Notes: generated from the sequence alone by a model not told the origin. A stretch of 64,000 nucleotides of DNA from Kitasatospora terrestris (GCF_039542905.1 NZ_BAABIS010000001.1:4464001-4528000), one strand, 5' to 3'; positions 1 through 10,280 are shown, counted from the first letter of the stretch. Program-made: numbers and translations.

Positions 1-2
1 GG

Positions 3-1277
3 AACTCCACCGTGGTGGTCCGGGACCAGTCCGGCGCCGAGGTGGTCTCCGGCACCTTCCTGGACTGGCTCGACCAGGACCTGCGGCAGCACGCCGTGGA
101 CATCCCCGAGCTGCCCTTCGACTTCGCGCTGGGCTGGGTCGGCTACCTCGGCTACGAGCTCAAGGCCGAGTGCGGCGGCGACCGCGCCCACCGCTCCGAC
201 CTGCCGGACGCCGCCCTGGTGTTCAGCGCCCGCGCCCTGGTGCTCGACCACGCCACCAACACCAGCCACCTGCTGGCGCTCGCCGAGGAGGGCGAGGAGG
301 AGGCGGCCGAGGCCTGGCTGCGGGACGCCTCCGAGCGGCTCGCCGAGTCCGTCGGCAACCGGCTGCGGATGGCCGCCCAGCCGATGCCGCTGGGCCGGAT
401 CGCCATGCGCCACGACCGCGAGGAGTACCTCGGCCTGGTCGAGCGGTGCCAGGAGGAGATCGCCGCCGGCGAGACCTACGAGGCCTGCCTGACCAACATG
501 CTGGAGGCGCCCGGCCGGATCGACCCGTGGGAGGGCTACCGCTTCCTGCGCCGGGTCAGCCCCGCGCCGTTCGCCGCCCTGCTGCAGTTCGGCAAGGTCC
601 AGGTGCTCAGCAGCTCGCCGGAGCGTTTCCTGCGGGTGGACGGCGAGCGCCGGGCCGAGTCCCGGCCGATCAAGGGCACCCGGCCGCGCGGCGCGACCCA
701 CCGCGAGGACCGTGCCCTGGCCGAGGACCTGATCAGCAACGAGAAGGACCGCGCCGAGAACCTGATGATCGTCGACCTGGTCCGCAACGACCTCGGTCGG
801 TGCGCCAAGGTCGGCACGGTCGAGGCCGAGGACGTGTTCCGGCTGGAGACCTACGCCAAGGCCCACCAGCTGGTCTCCACCGTCCGCGCGGTGCTGCGCG
901 ACGGGCACTCCGCGGTGGACTGCGTCCGGGCCGCCTTCCCGCCCGGCTCGATGACCGGCGCGCCCAAGCGCCGCACCATGCAGATCCTGGACCGGCTGGA
1001 GGCCGGGCCGCGCGGGGTCTACTCGGGTGCGATCGGCTACTTCTCGCTGAACGGCACCGCCGACCTGAGCGTGGTGATCCGCACCGCCGTGGTCACCCCC
1101 GGACGGATCCGGTACGGCGTGGGCGGCGCGGTGATCGCCCTGTCGGACGCCGCGGCGGAGTTCGAGGAGACGGTGGTGAAGGCCGCGCCGATGCTGGCGC
1201 TGACCGGAGGGGAACTGGAACTCAGGAACGGGGACCGGAGCCGGAACCGGCAGCGGGCGACGGCAGCGGCCGGCTGA
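3..1277 (+). CDS. pabB: Aminodeoxychorismate synthase component I (PabB), 5' end cut by the window
   Basis: Chorismate-binding enzyme that aminates chorismate to 4-amino-4-deoxychorismate for p-aminobenzoate. The C-terminal chorismate-binding domain is complete: the signature PIKGTRPRG carries the lysine typical of PabB (TrpE has Ala there), followed by ENLMIVDLVRNDLG and PPGSMTGAPK. The frame is open to the first base, so the N-terminus, and possibly a fused PabA amidotransferase as in many actinomycete PabAB proteins, lies outside. The last 56 bases overlap the convergent transaldolase gene. Whether it serves folate or the adjoining cluster cannot be told from here. Family call sure; TrpE is excluded by the Lys. 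Confidence 0.9.
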   Translation, partial: NSTVVVRDQSGAEVVSGTFLDWLDQDLRQHAVDIPELPFDFALGWVGYLGYELKAECGGDRAHRSDLPDAALVFSARALVLDHATNTSHLLALAEEGEEEAAEAWLRDASERLAESVGNRLRMAAQPMPLGRIAMRHDREEYLGLVERCQEEIAAGETYEACLTNMLEAPGRIDPWEGYRFLRRVSPAPFAALLQFGKVQVLSSSPERFLRVDGERRAESRPIKGTRPRGATHREDRALAEDLISNEKDRAENLMIVDLVRNDLGRCAKVGTVEAEDVFRLETYAKAHQLVSTVRAVLRDGHSAVDCVRAAFPPGSMTGAPKRRTMQILDRLEAGPRGVYSGAIGYFSLNGTADLSVVIRTAVVTPGRIRYGVGGAVIALSDAAAEFEETVVKAAPMLALTGGELELRNGDRSRNRQRATAAAG

Positions 1278-2412
1278 GGCCGGCGGCCCGCAGCCGTGCG
1301 GCGAGCGCCGCGTGGAGGCCGAGCCAGGCGTCGACCAGACCGGTGACGGCCTCGGACTCCAGGCGGCGCACCACGGCGTCGTAGGCGATGCCGAGCCGGC
1401 CCAGCCCGTCGAGGACGGACCGGGCCGCCTCGTGCTGACCCATCAAGGTGTCGCCGCGCAGCTGCAGGCTGGTCGCGGCCTCGTCCAGGACCGGGCAGTT
1501 CATCGCGTGCACGGTGCCCCAGGAGACCAGGCCCTCGACGTAGCGGGCCCGGGCGGCGGCCGGATCGGCGAGCGCGGAGGCGGTCCACAGCAGCCGCTGC
1601 GGACGCGCGCCGTTGGCGCGCAGGGCCCGCCAGCGGGCGCTGCCCAGCCGCTCCTCGTACACCCGGTACATCAGCCGGGCCACCGCCAGGGCGGCCCGGC
1701 CGCGCAGCGCGCCCGCGTCCGGTGAGCCGATGTCGGCCAGCCGGCCGTCCACCTCGCGGTCCACCGGGCCGACCGGCAGGGAGGCCACCGAGGCGATCGT
1801 GGACAGCTGACGGCCGGCCGCGAGCGCGCGCTCCAGGCCGTCGAAGTACGCGTCCACGGCCTGGCCGTAGCGGGTCACCGAGAACACCCCGGTGATGTGC
1901 ACGCCGACGCCGGCCGCCACGCAGTCGCGCACGGCCAGCAGGCCCTCGGCGGTCGCCGGGACCTTCACCAGCATGTTCGGACGGTCCACCGCCCGGGCCA
2001 GCTCCAGTGCCTCGGCGGTGGTGGCGGCCGGGTCGTGGGCCATCCTCGGGTCCAGGTCCATCGAGACCAGGCCGTCGTAGCCGTGCGTCTCGCCGAACAC
2101 CGGGAGCATCACGTCACAGGCCAGGCGCAGGTCCTGGACGGAGAGTGCCCACAGGGCGCTCTCCACCGACACGTCCAGCTCGGCCAGGCGGGCCAGCTGC
2201 GCGCCGTAGGCGTCGCCGTCGTCGCGCAGCCGGGTGGCCAGCCGGCCCGGGTTGGAGGTCGCGCCGCGCAGGCCGGTCTCCGCCACCAGGCGGGCCAGCA
2301 GGCCGGACGAGGCGAGCTTCCGGTGGAAGCCGTCGAGCCACGGGGAGACGCCTTCCGCGACCAGTGGTCGCAGGTCTCCGTGGGACACGGGGGCGACCGG
2401 GCTTTCCTTCAC
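1222..2412 (-). CDS. tal: Transaldolase
   Basis: 396-aa transaldolase, moving a dihydroxyacetone unit between sugar phosphates. Seen: TSNP near the N-terminus, the Schiff-base lysine in MLVKVPAT, and the FSVTRY segment after it. It starts with GTG. The gene is divergent from the wrbA-phzC-phzE run and convergent with pabB. Inference: it provides erythrose-4-phosphate, the DAHP synthase substrate, for the chorismate-consuming cluster; such pathway-specific copies are known in aromatic-precursor clusters. It could instead be the housekeeping copy, but the usual tkt/zwf neighbours are absent. Confidence 0.88.
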   Translation of the reverse strand: MKESPVAPVSHGDLRPLVAEGVSPWLDGFHRKLASSGLLARLVAETGLRGATSNPGRLATRLRDDGDAYGAQLARLAELDVSVESALWALSVQDLRLACDVMLPVFGETHGYDGLVSMDLDPRMAHDPAATTAEALELARAVDRPNMLVKVPATAEGLLAVRDCVAAGVGVHITGVFSVTRYGQAVDAYFDGLERALAAGRQLSTIASVASLPVGPVDREVDGRLADIGSPDAGALRGRAALAVARLMYRVYEERLGSARWRALRANGARPQRLLWTASALADPAAARARYVEGLVSWGTVHAMNCPVLDEAATSLQLRGDTLMGQHEAARSVLDGLGRLGIAYDAVVRRLESEAVTGLVDAWLGLHAALAARLRAAGLSRPLPSPAAGSGSGPRS

Positions 2413-2536
2413 GCGGGATCACTGCTCCTCGGCTCTGCGTCAGCCTGAATAGGGTGCTGGGGCCACGAGGATATGGATCGATTCGTGCCCGGAAAACCCC
2501 GCGGCCGAAGCAATGTCAGGTCGGCGCCAAATCATC

Positions 2537-2580
2537 CACCTGATGAAGTAGTTGATGGAGTATCCGTCACCTGACGAAGT
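2537..2580. promoter_or_regulatory. Pair of direct repeats in the divergent tal/wrbA promoter region
   Basis: CACCTGATGAAGT (2537-2549) and CACCTGACGAAGT (2568-2580) are direct repeats 31 bp apart, about three helical turns, in the 250-bp gap between tal and wrbA. The core ACCTGA recurs at 8282, 26521 and 27473. Likely a regulator binding site; the regulator is not visible in the window. Confidence 0.4.
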
Positions 2581-2660
2581 GCCGCCCCGGCCGTTGGCCG
2601 CCCCTGCCGGCGCTGCCCAGGATCTGCTGAACGAGCAGCCACCCGTAGGAGTTCATGGCC

Positions 2661-3281
2661 ATGACCAAGATAGCCGTCATCTATTACTCGTCGACCGGGA
2701 ATGTCGCAAAACTCGCCGAGGCCGCCGCGGCCGCCGCGGAGAAGGCGGGCGCCGAGGTCCGGCTGCGCCGGATCGCCGACCCCGAGCGGGAGACCTTCGT
2801 GCCGGGTACGGAGACGGCGGTCGAGGTCCTGCGGGAGCGCAATCTCACCATCCCCGAGGCGGAGTTGGACGACCTCGCCTGGGCGGACGGGATCCTGATC
2901 GGATCGCCGGTCCGCTTCGGCCTGCCGGCAGCGCCGGTCTCCGCGTTCATCGACTCCACCGCTCCGCTGTCCATCCCCGGCGGCCTGGCGAACAAGGCGG
3001 TCTCGGCCTTCACCTCCGGCTCGGCCCCGCACGGCGGCCACGAGACCACCATCCTCGCCCTGCACAACGCCTTCTGCCACTGGGGCTCGCTCATCCTCGC
3101 CAACGGCTCCACCGACCCGGTCCTCTTCCAGCCGAACAACGGCAACCCGTACGGCAGCAGCGCCGTTTCGCGGAACCGTCCCGGCCAGGTGCACGAGGAG
3201 AACCTGGCGGCCGTCGAGTACCAGGCCCGCCGGGTCGTCCAGGTCGCCTCGCTCGTCCGGAACCTGAACGCCGCCGCCTGA
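2661..3281 (+). CDS. wrbA: WrbA-like NAD(P)H:quinone oxidoreductase (flavodoxin fold)
   Basis: 206-aa FMN protein reducing quinones by two electrons. The FMN phosphate loop is YYSSTGN near residue 10, followed by GSPVRFG and a TSGSAPHGG segment typical of WrbA. AGGAG at 2647-2651 sits 9 bases before this ATG; an in-frame ATG at 2655 is too close to it but possible. First gene of the run leading into the DAHP synthase. In the cluster it could reduce a quinoid, nitroso or diazo intermediate, which is inference only; some WrbA proteins are simply stress quinone reductases. Confidence 0.85.
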   Translation: MTKIAVIYYSSTGNVAKLAEAAAAAAEKAGAEVRLRRIADPERETFVPGTETAVEVLRERNLTIPEAELDDLAWADGILIGSPVRFGLPAAPVSAFIDSTAPLSIPGGLANKAVSAFTSGSAPHGGHETTILALHNAFCHWGSLILANGSTDPVLFQPNNGNPYGSSAVSRNRPGQVHEENLAAVEYQARRVVQVASLVRNLNAAA

Positions 3282-3326
3282 GCCAGGCCCGCCCCGGGCC
3301 GCGCATCCCACCCCATGGAGACATCA

Positions 3327-4541
3327 GTGGACAACGCCCTGCTCGACCTCAGACTCCCGTCCGAAGCCGGGGGGTCGACGGAGGAGACGTACCAGGTGCG
3401 GCCTGCCCTGCAGCAGCCCGACTGGCCGGACGCGGTCGAACTCCAGTCCGTACGGGAGGAGCTGGCCGTCCGGCCCGCCCTGGTCACCGGCCACGACGTC
3501 CGCCGACTGCGCTCGCTGCTCGCGCAGGTGGCCGACGGCGAGGCCCACGTGGTCCAGTCCGGCGACTGCGCCGAGGACCCGGCCGAGTGCACCTCCGGCT
3601 ACGTCGCCCGCAAGGCGGGCCTGCTGGACGCCCTGGCCGGCGTCCTGAAGATCACCACTCACCGCCCGGTGGTCCGGATCGGCCGGATGGCCGGCCAGTT
3701 CGGCAAGCCCCGCTCCAGCGCCACCGAGCTGGTCGGCGGCGTCGAACTCCCGGTCTACCGCGGCCACATGGTCAACAGCCCGGAGCCCGACCCGCAGGGC
3801 CGGATCCCGGACCCGCGCCGCCTGCTGGACGGCTACCAGGCCGCCCGCGAGGCGATCGGCCACCTCGGCTGGCTCGACGGCGGGCACCGCTCGCCCACCT
3901 GCCCGCCGGTGTGGACCAGCCACGAGGCGCTGCTGCTGGACTACGAGATCCCCCTGCTGCGCCGCGACGAGGAGGGCCAACTGCTGCTCGCCTCGACGCA
4001 CTTCCCCTGGATCGGCGAGCGCACCCGGCAGCTGGACGGCGCCCACGTCGCCCTGCTCGCCAAGGTCGTCAACCCGATCGCCTGCAAGGTCGGCCCCACC
4101 ATGAGCCCGGACGAGCTGCGCCGCCTGTGCGAGCTGCTCGACCCGGACCGCGAGCCCGGCCGGCTCACCCTGATCTCCCGGATGGGCGCGGCCAACGCCG
4201 CCGCCAAGCTGCCCGCGCTGGTCGAGGCGGTCCGCGCGGCCGGCCACCCGGTGGTCTGGCTCACCGACCCGATGCACGGCAACACCGTCAGCGGACCGGA
4301 CGGCCTCAAGACCCGCCTGGTGGAGACCGTGATCCAGGAGGTCGAGGCCTTCCAGCAGGCCGTCCGCACGGCCGGCGGCACCGCCGGCGGCCTCCACCTG
4401 GAGACCACCCCCGACGACGTCACCGAGTGCGCGCACGACGCCTCCGGCCTGCCCGGCATCGGCGACAAGTACACGAGTTTCTGCGACCCGCGGCTCAACC
4501 CGGCCCAGGCCATCGCGGTGGTCTCGGCCTGGCGAGCCTGA
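3327..4541 (+). CDS. phzC: Class II 3-deoxy-7-phosphoheptulonate (DAHP) synthase, PhzC type
   Basis: Condenses phosphoenolpyruvate and erythrose-4-phosphate, the first shikimate step. Class II motifs: QSGDCAE, RIGRMAGQFGKPRS, WTSHEALLLDYE, CKVGP, DPMHGNT and DPRLNP, covering the metal and phosphate ligands. About 404 aa, like the short PhzC forms of phenazine and 3-HAA clusters rather than the longer housekeeping AroG. GGAG at 3318-3321 suits the GTG start at 3327; an ATG at 3315 lacks an RBS. Lies between wrbA and the SDR. Such cluster copies normally escape aromatic amino acid feedback and raise chorismate supply. Confidence 0.92.
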   Translation: MDNALLDLRLPSEAGGSTEETYQVRPALQQPDWPDAVELQSVREELAVRPALVTGHDVRRLRSLLAQVADGEAHVVQSGDCAEDPAECTSGYVARKAGLLDALAGVLKITTHRPVVRIGRMAGQFGKPRSSATELVGGVELPVYRGHMVNSPEPDPQGRIPDPRRLLDGYQAAREAIGHLGWLDGGHRSPTCPPVWTSHEALLLDYEIPLLRRDEEGQLLLASTHFPWIGERTRQLDGAHVALLAKVVNPIACKVGPTMSPDELRRLCELLDPDREPGRLTLISRMGAANAAAKLPALVEAVRAAGHPVVWLTDPMHGNTVSGPDGLKTRLVETVIQEVEAFQQAVRTAGGTAGGLHLETTPDDVTECAHDASGLPGIGDKYTSFCDPRLNPAQAIAVVSAWRA

Positions 4542-4614
4542 CCGCGGGTCGCGGACATCCCCAACCCACGGCCGCCGGTCCGCGAACCGGACCGGCACAG
4601 GGAGGTCCGGAACC

Positions 4615-5385
4615 ATGGAGAACAAGGTGGCCCTCGTCACCGGAGCGGCCGGCGGCATCGGTGCCGCAGTCGTCCAGGCGTTGGCCGAACGCGGGGCCCT
4701 CGTGGCCGCCGCGGACCGCGACGCGGACCGCCTCGACGAGACGGTCGGCAAACTCGCCGCAGAAGGCCTGCGGGTCGAGTCCTTCCCCGCGGACGTCACC
4801 GCAAGCGCCTCCGTCGAGGCCATGGTCGAGGAGGTCGAGCAGCGGCTCGGCCCGATCGACTACCTGGTCAACGCGGCGGGCGTGCTGCGCCTCGGCGACG
4901 TCCGCGACTTCACCGACGAGGACTGGCGGATCACCTTCTCCGTCAACGTCGACGGCGTCTTCCACGTCTCCCGGGCGGTGGTCAACCGGATGGTGCCCCG
5001 CCGCTCCGGAGCGATCGTCACGGTGGCGTCCAACGCGGCCGTCACCCCGCGGACCGAGATGGCCGCGTACTCCGCCTCCAAGGCGGCCGCGACCCTCTTC
5101 ACCAAGAGCCTCGGGCTGGAGGTCGCCCAGTACGGCATCCGCTGCAACCTGGTGGCCCCCGGCTCGACCGACACCCGGATGCTCAGCTCGATGTGGCAGG
5201 ACGACAGCGGCCGGCGCGGCACCATCGAGGGCCGCCCGTCCTCGTACCGGGTCGGCATCCCGCTCGGCAAGCTGGCCGCCCCCAAGGACGTCGCCAACGC
5301 CGTCGTCTTCCTGCTCTCGGACGACGCCGGCCACATCACCCTGCACGACCTCACCGTGGACGGAGGTGCCGGACTCGGTGCCTAG
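4615..5385 (+). CDS. SDR resembling 2,3-dihydro-2,3-dihydroxybenzoate dehydrogenase; probable DHHA dehydrogenase
   Basis: 256-aa classical short-chain dehydrogenase: TGAAGGIG cofactor loop at residues 10-17, NAAG, catalytic Ser in VASNA and the YSASK Tyr/Lys pair. It resembles EntA/DhbA. Since its partners are PhzE- and PhzD-like, not isochorismate synthase, the likely substrate is trans-2,3-dihydro-3-hydroxyanthranilate, oxidised to 3-hydroxyanthranilate, as proposed for the tilivalline and limazepine pathways. GGAGG lies 11 bases before the ATG. Family sure; substrate inferred from neighbours. Confidence 0.82.
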   Translation: MENKVALVTGAAGGIGAAVVQALAERGALVAAADRDADRLDETVGKLAAEGLRVESFPADVTASASVEAMVEEVEQRLGPIDYLVNAAGVLRLGDVRDFTDEDWRITFSVNVDGVFHVSRAVVNRMVPRRSGAIVTVASNAAVTPRTEMAAYSASKAAATLFTKSLGLEVAQYGIRCNLVAPGSTDTRMLSSMWQDDSGRRGTIEGRPSSYRVGIPLGKLAAPKDVANAVVFLLSDDAGHITLHDLTVDGGAGLGA

Positions 5386-5422
5386 CAGCGTCCCCACCCA
5401 GCCGAGGCAGGAGACACGCCCC

Positions 5423-6040
5423 ATGGCAGGCATACCCGCCATCGCCCCCTACCCGATGCCCAGTGCGGAGGAGCTCCCCGCCAACACCGCCACCTGGAAG
5501 GTCGACCCCGACCGGGCCGTGCTGCTCGTCCACGACATGCAGCGCTACTTCCTCGAGCCGCTCGGCGACGACGCCGAGCTCCTGGAGAACGCCGTGCGGC
5601 TGCGCGACTGGGCCGTCGCCCACGGCGTGCCCGTCGCCTACACCGCGCAGCCCGGCGGCATGACCGCCGAGCAGCGCGGCCTGCTGATGGACTTCTGGGG
5701 ACCCGGCATGAAGGTCGACCCGGCGGACCGTCAGATCGTCGACCCGCTGGCCCCCCGCCCGGAGGACTGGCTGGTCACCAAGTGGCGCTACAGCGCCTTC
5801 CACAACAACGACTTCCTGCAGCGGATGCGCGCCAGCGGCCGCGACCAGCTGGTGGTCTGCGGGGTCTACGCGCACGTCGGCATCCTGATGACCGCGGTGG
5901 AGGCGTTCACCAACGACATCGAGACCTTCCTGGTCGCCGACGCCGTCGCGGACTTCTCCGCCGACCACCACCGGATGGCCCTGGAGTACGCGGCCCAGCG
6001 CTGCGCCGTCGTGCTCACCGCCCAGGAGGTGGCGGCATGA
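5423..6040 (+). CDS. phzD: PhzD-like isochorismatase
   Basis: 205 aa. Hydrolyses the enol ether of 2-amino-2-deoxyisochorismate to pyruvate and trans-2,3-dihydro-3-hydroxyanthranilate. Catalytic Asp38 (LVHDMQ) and Lys120 (TKWRYSAF) match the PhzD active site, as do the GVYAHVG loop and the N-terminal IPAIAPYPMP substrate-pocket stretch. Its stop overlaps the start of the ADIC synthase gene (ATGA), so the two are translationally coupled. No ArCP domain follows, so it is not an EntB-type siderophore protein. Confidence 0.9.
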   Translation: MAGIPAIAPYPMPSAEELPANTATWKVDPDRAVLLVHDMQRYFLEPLGDDAELLENAVRLRDWAVAHGVPVAYTAQPGGMTAEQRGLLMDFWGPGMKVDPADRQIVDPLAPRPEDWLVTKWRYSAFHNNDFLQRMRASGRDQLVVCGVYAHVGILMTAVEAFTNDIETFLVADAVADFSADHHRMALEYAAQRCAVVLTAQEVAA

Positions 6041-7956
6041 CCCTTCTCGACGCCGTCCTGGCCGACCAGCAGCGGCCGTTCGCGCTGATGTACCGGCCGG
6101 AGACGACCGGGCCCGGCCTGGTCGACGTGGTGCGCGGCGAGGTCGCCGAGCCCGCCACCCTCGCCGAGATCCCGCTGCCCGGGGACACCTCCCCGGGCGG
6201 CGGCCCCCGGCACGAGGTGCTCGCCCTGGTCCCGTACCGGCAGATCGCCGAGCGCGGCTTCGAGGCGCCCGACGACGGCGCGCCGCTGCTCGCGCTCACC
6301 GTCACCGAGCAGGCCGTCCACCCGCTCGCCGAGGTGCTGGCCAGGATCCCGGACGTGCCGATCGAGCTGGTCGGCGGCCACTTCGACGTCGCCGACGAGG
6401 AGTACGCGCAGACCGTCCGCCGGGTGATCGCGGAGGAGATCGGCGAGGGCGCCGGCGCCAACTTCGTGATCAAGCGGTCCTTCACCGCGGACATCACCGG
6501 CTACACCCCGGCCGCCGCGCTGGCCCTGTTCCGCCGGCTGCTCCAGCGCGAGCACGGCGCGTACTGGACCTTCGTGGTGCACACCGGGGAGCGCACCCTG
6601 GTCGGCGCCACCCCCGAGCGGCACATCAGCGTGCACGGCGGCACCGCGGTGATGAACCCGATCAGCGGCACCTACCGCTACCCGGCCGCCGGCCCCTCGC
6701 TGCCCGAGGTGATGGACTTCCTCGCCGACCGCAAGGAGGCAGACGAGCTGTACATGGTGGTCGACGAGGAACTCAAGATGATGGCCCGGATCTGCGAGAC
6801 GGGCGGCCGCGTGGTCGGCCCGTACCTCAAGGAGATGGCCCGCCTCGCGCACACCGAGTACTTCATCGAGGGCCGCACCGACCGCGACCCGCGGGAGATC
6901 CTGCGCGAGACGATGTTCGCGCCGACCGTCACCGGCAGCCCGCTGGAGTCGGCGGCCCGGGTGATCGGCAAGTACGAGCCGGCCGGCCGCGGCTACTACA
7001 GCGGCGTCGCCGCGCTGATCGGCCGGGACGCGGCCGGGGAGCGCACGCTGGACTCGGCGATCCTGATCCGCACCGCCGACATCGACGCCGGCGGCCGGGT
7101 CCGGATCGGGGTCGGCGCGACCCTGGTCCGGCACTCCGACCCGCTCTCCGAGGTGGCCGAGACCCGGGCCAAGGCCGCCGGGCTGATCGCCGCCCTGCAG
7201 GCGGGGGAGCGGACCGGCTTCGGCTCGCACCCGAGCGTGCGGGCCGCGCTCGCCGAGCGCAACCGCTCGATCGCCGGGTTCTGGCTCGCCGAGGACGCCG
7301 AACGGGAGAGCCCGCGGGCCGGCCTCGCCGGCCGCCGGGTCCTGGTGGTGGACGCCGAGGACACCTTCACCTCGATGATCGACCACCAACTCCGCTCGCT
7401 CGGACTGGAGGTGACGGTCCGCCGGTTCGACGAGCCGTACTCCCTGGACGGCTGGGACCTGGTCGTGATGGGCCCCGGCCCCGGCGACCCCCGGCACACC
7501 GGCCACCCGAAGATCGCCCACCTGCGCTCCGCCGTGGCCGAGTTGCTGGACCGCCGGCAGCCCTTCCTGGCGGTCTGCCTCAGCCACCAGGTGCTCTCCA
7601 CCGCCCTCGGGCTGGAGCTGCGCCGCCGCGACGTGCCCAACCAGGGCGTGCAGCGGCCGATCGACCTGTTCGGCAGGTCCGAGCGGGTCGGCTTCTACAA
7701 CACCTTCGCCGCCAACAGCGCCGGCGACGCGTTCGAGGCGGCCGGCGTCGGTACCGTCCGGGTCAGCCGCGACCCCGCCACCGGCGAGGTGCACGCCCTG
7801 CGCGGACCGCACTTCGCGTCCATGCAGTTCCACGCCGAATCGGTGCTCACCCAGGACGGCGTACGGATCACCGGCGACCTGATCGCCGCCGTGCTGGACT
7901 CCGCGGTGCCGCCCCCGGCGGTGCTGGAGACCGCGGTGCCGGCGGGCGCCCGATGA
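6037..7956 (+). CDS. phzE: PhzE-like 2-amino-2-desoxyisochorismate (ADIC) synthase
   Basis: 639 aa, fused menaquinone/siderophore/tryptophan (MST) domain and class I glutamine amidotransferase. The MST part has NPISGTYRY, the PhzE/anthranilate-synthase type signature, instead of the PabB lysine. The amidotransferase has GPGPGDP near residue 479, nucleophile Cys514 in AVCLSHQ (the usual Gly before His is Ser) and FHAES. It makes ADIC from chorismate and glutamine for the isochorismatase. Coupled by ATGA overlaps to genes on both sides. Anthranilate synthase activity is less likely given the PhzD partner. Confidence 0.92.
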   Translation: MTLLDAVLADQQRPFALMYRPETTGPGLVDVVRGEVAEPATLAEIPLPGDTSPGGGPRHEVLALVPYRQIAERGFEAPDDGAPLLALTVTEQAVHPLAEVLARIPDVPIELVGGHFDVADEEYAQTVRRVIAEEIGEGAGANFVIKRSFTADITGYTPAAALALFRRLLQREHGAYWTFVVHTGERTLVGATPERHISVHGGTAVMNPISGTYRYPAAGPSLPEVMDFLADRKEADELYMVVDEELKMMARICETGGRVVGPYLKEMARLAHTEYFIEGRTDRDPREILRETMFAPTVTGSPLESAARVIGKYEPAGRGYYSGVAALIGRDAAGERTLDSAILIRTADIDAGGRVRIGVGATLVRHSDPLSEVAETRAKAAGLIAALQAGERTGFGSHPSVRAALAERNRSIAGFWLAEDAERESPRAGLAGRRVLVVDAEDTFTSMIDHQLRSLGLEVTVRRFDEPYSLDGWDLVVMGPGPGDPRHTGHPKIAHLRSAVAELLDRRQPFLAVCLSHQVLSTALGLELRRRDVPNQGVQRPIDLFGRSERVGFYNTFAANSAGDAFEAAGVGTVRVSRDPATGEVHALRGPHFASMQFHAESVLTQDGVRITGDLIAAVLDSAVPPPAVLETAVPAGAR

Positions 7957-8288
7957 GGGCGGTCGTCGCCTGGTGGGACCTGGACGGCTCGGCGCAGACC
8001 GTCGACTCGCTGCGGGAGTTCCTGCGCGAGGAGGCGGTCGAGCGCTGGGCCGCCTTCCCCGGCCTGCTGCTCAAGGTCTGGATCGCCGACCGCGAGCGCA
8101 ACCGCTGGGGTGCCTTCCAGCTCTGGGAGTCCGCCGAGGCGGCCGCCCAGCCGCTCTCCACCCGGGCCGCCGAGCTGATCGGCTTCCTGCCCACCGAGCG
8201 GCTGACCTTCGAGGTCGAGGCGACCACCGAGGGCATCCACCAACTGCCCACGCTTGCCCGGCTCGGGGCCGCACTCGCCGACACCTGA
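7953..8288 (+). CDS. Small YdhR-like putative monooxygenase (dimeric alpha-beta barrel)
   Basis: 111 aa, ATGA-coupled to the ADIC synthase gene. The pattern LREFLREEA...FPGLLLKVWIADRERN with GAFQLWES resembles the YdhR/ABM-type ferredoxin-like fold used by small cofactor-free oxygenases and cyclases. No catalytic residue can be assigned. Translational coupling suggests a role in the 3-HAA branch. Function unknown. Confidence 0.6.
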   Translation: MRAVVAWWDLDGSAQTVDSLREFLREEAVERWAAFPGLLLKVWIADRERNRWGAFQLWESAEAAAQPLSTRAAELIGFLPTERLTFEVEATTEGIHQLPTLARLGAALADT

Positions 8289-8298
8289 CAAGGTCAGT
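8282..8298. promoter_or_regulatory. ACCTGAC-type site with dyad symmetry ahead of the KAS III gene
   Basis: CACCTGACAAGGT at 8282-8294 matches 11 of 13 bases of the repeat at 2568 and contains the stop codon of the previous gene. With the bases after it, it forms an inverted repeat (CTGAC, AAG, GTCAG). It lies 80 bp before the KAS III start. Likely operator; a weak hairpin is the alternative. Confidence 0.35.
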
Positions 8299-8377
8299 GT
8301 CCGGCCTTTGCCCGACGCAATCCTCCGGCGCGACCATCAATACGCGGACGAATCCGATTGAGCGAGGGGAAATAGGA

Positions 8378-9400
<1,023 letters not shown>

Positions 9401-9460
9401 CCGGCCGCACCACCACCCCCCCCACTTCACAGACCCTCACCACCCGACAAGGAGACAGCG

Positions 9461-10267
9461 GTGCTGGACGACACCCTGGTGGACGCGTACCTCGCGCGGA
9501 TCGGCGCCCGGCGCCCCGCACAGCCCGACCTCGACGGCCTGCGCCACCTGCAGGAGCGGCAGGTCCTCACGGTGCCGTTCGAGAACCTGGGCTACCACCT
9601 CGACGAGCCGATCCACATGGACGAGCAGGTCCTCGACAAGATCGTCCGCCAGCACCGCGGCGGCGGCTGCTACGAGGTCAACCCGGCGCTCTCCTTCCTG
9701 CTGACCGCCCTCGGCTACCAGGTCGAGATCCTCCCCGGCCGGGTCCACCGGCCGGGCGGGGAGCTCGGCGCCGCGATGTGCCACCTCGCTCTGCGGGTCA
9801 CCCTGGACGGCCGGCAGTGGCTGGTCGACACCGGCTTCGGCCGCAACAGCCGCCACCCGCTCGACCTCGCCTCCCGCGAGGTGCAGAGCGACCCGGACGG
9901 CGAGTACCTGCTGGTCGACGCGGAGGAGGGCGGCATCGACGTCCTGCTGAACGGCAAGCCGCTCTACCGGCTCGACGACCGCGCCGTGCGCATCGCCGAC
10001 TTCCGCCCCACCCTGTGGTGGTACCGCACCTCCCCCGAGTCCCCGTTCCTCCAGGACGTGTTCTGCTCGCTGCGGACCGAGGACGGCCGGATCACCCTCA
10101 AGGGCAACCAGCTCTCCGTGCTGGCCGGCAAGGAGCGCAGCTCCGAGACCTACCCGGACGACGCCGGGGTCCTCGCCGCGTACAAGACCCACTTCGGCTT
10201 CAGCCTCGACCGGCTGCCCGGCGAGCCGCAGCTCGGCGGGGCCACCGCCGGCGTGCAGACCGGCTGA
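9461..10267 (+). CDS. Arylamine N-acetyltransferase (NAT family)
   Basis: 268 aa with the Cys70-His108-Asp123 triad (RGGGCYEVN, HLALRV, VDTGFG) and the PFENL motif of arylamine N-acetyltransferases. AAGGAG precedes the GTG start. In a cluster built on an arylamine it could acylate the 2-amino group, protecting or detoxifying it, or act as an amide synthase as RifF does for rifamycin. Direct neighbour of the KAS III gene. Family certain; substrate inferred. Confidence 0.9.
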   Translation: MLDDTLVDAYLARIGARRPAQPDLDGLRHLQERQVLTVPFENLGYHLDEPIHMDEQVLDKIVRQHRGGGCYEVNPALSFLLTALGYQVEILPGRVHRPGGELGAAMCHLALRVTLDGRQWLVDTGFGRNSRHPLDLASREVQSDPDGEYLLVDAEEGGIDVLLNGKPLYRLDDRAVRIADFRPTLWWYRTSPESPFLQDVFCSLRTEDGRITLKGNQLSVLAGKERSSETYPDDAGVLAAYKTHFGFSLDRLPGEPQLGGATAGVQTG

Positions 10268-10280
10268 GGGGCCCGCCGTC

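Noticed and set aside
5866..7833. A 655-codon leftward frame antisense to the ADIC synthase gene
   Set aside because: His/Asp/Gly-rich shadow of a high-GC gene with strong family motifs on the other strand.
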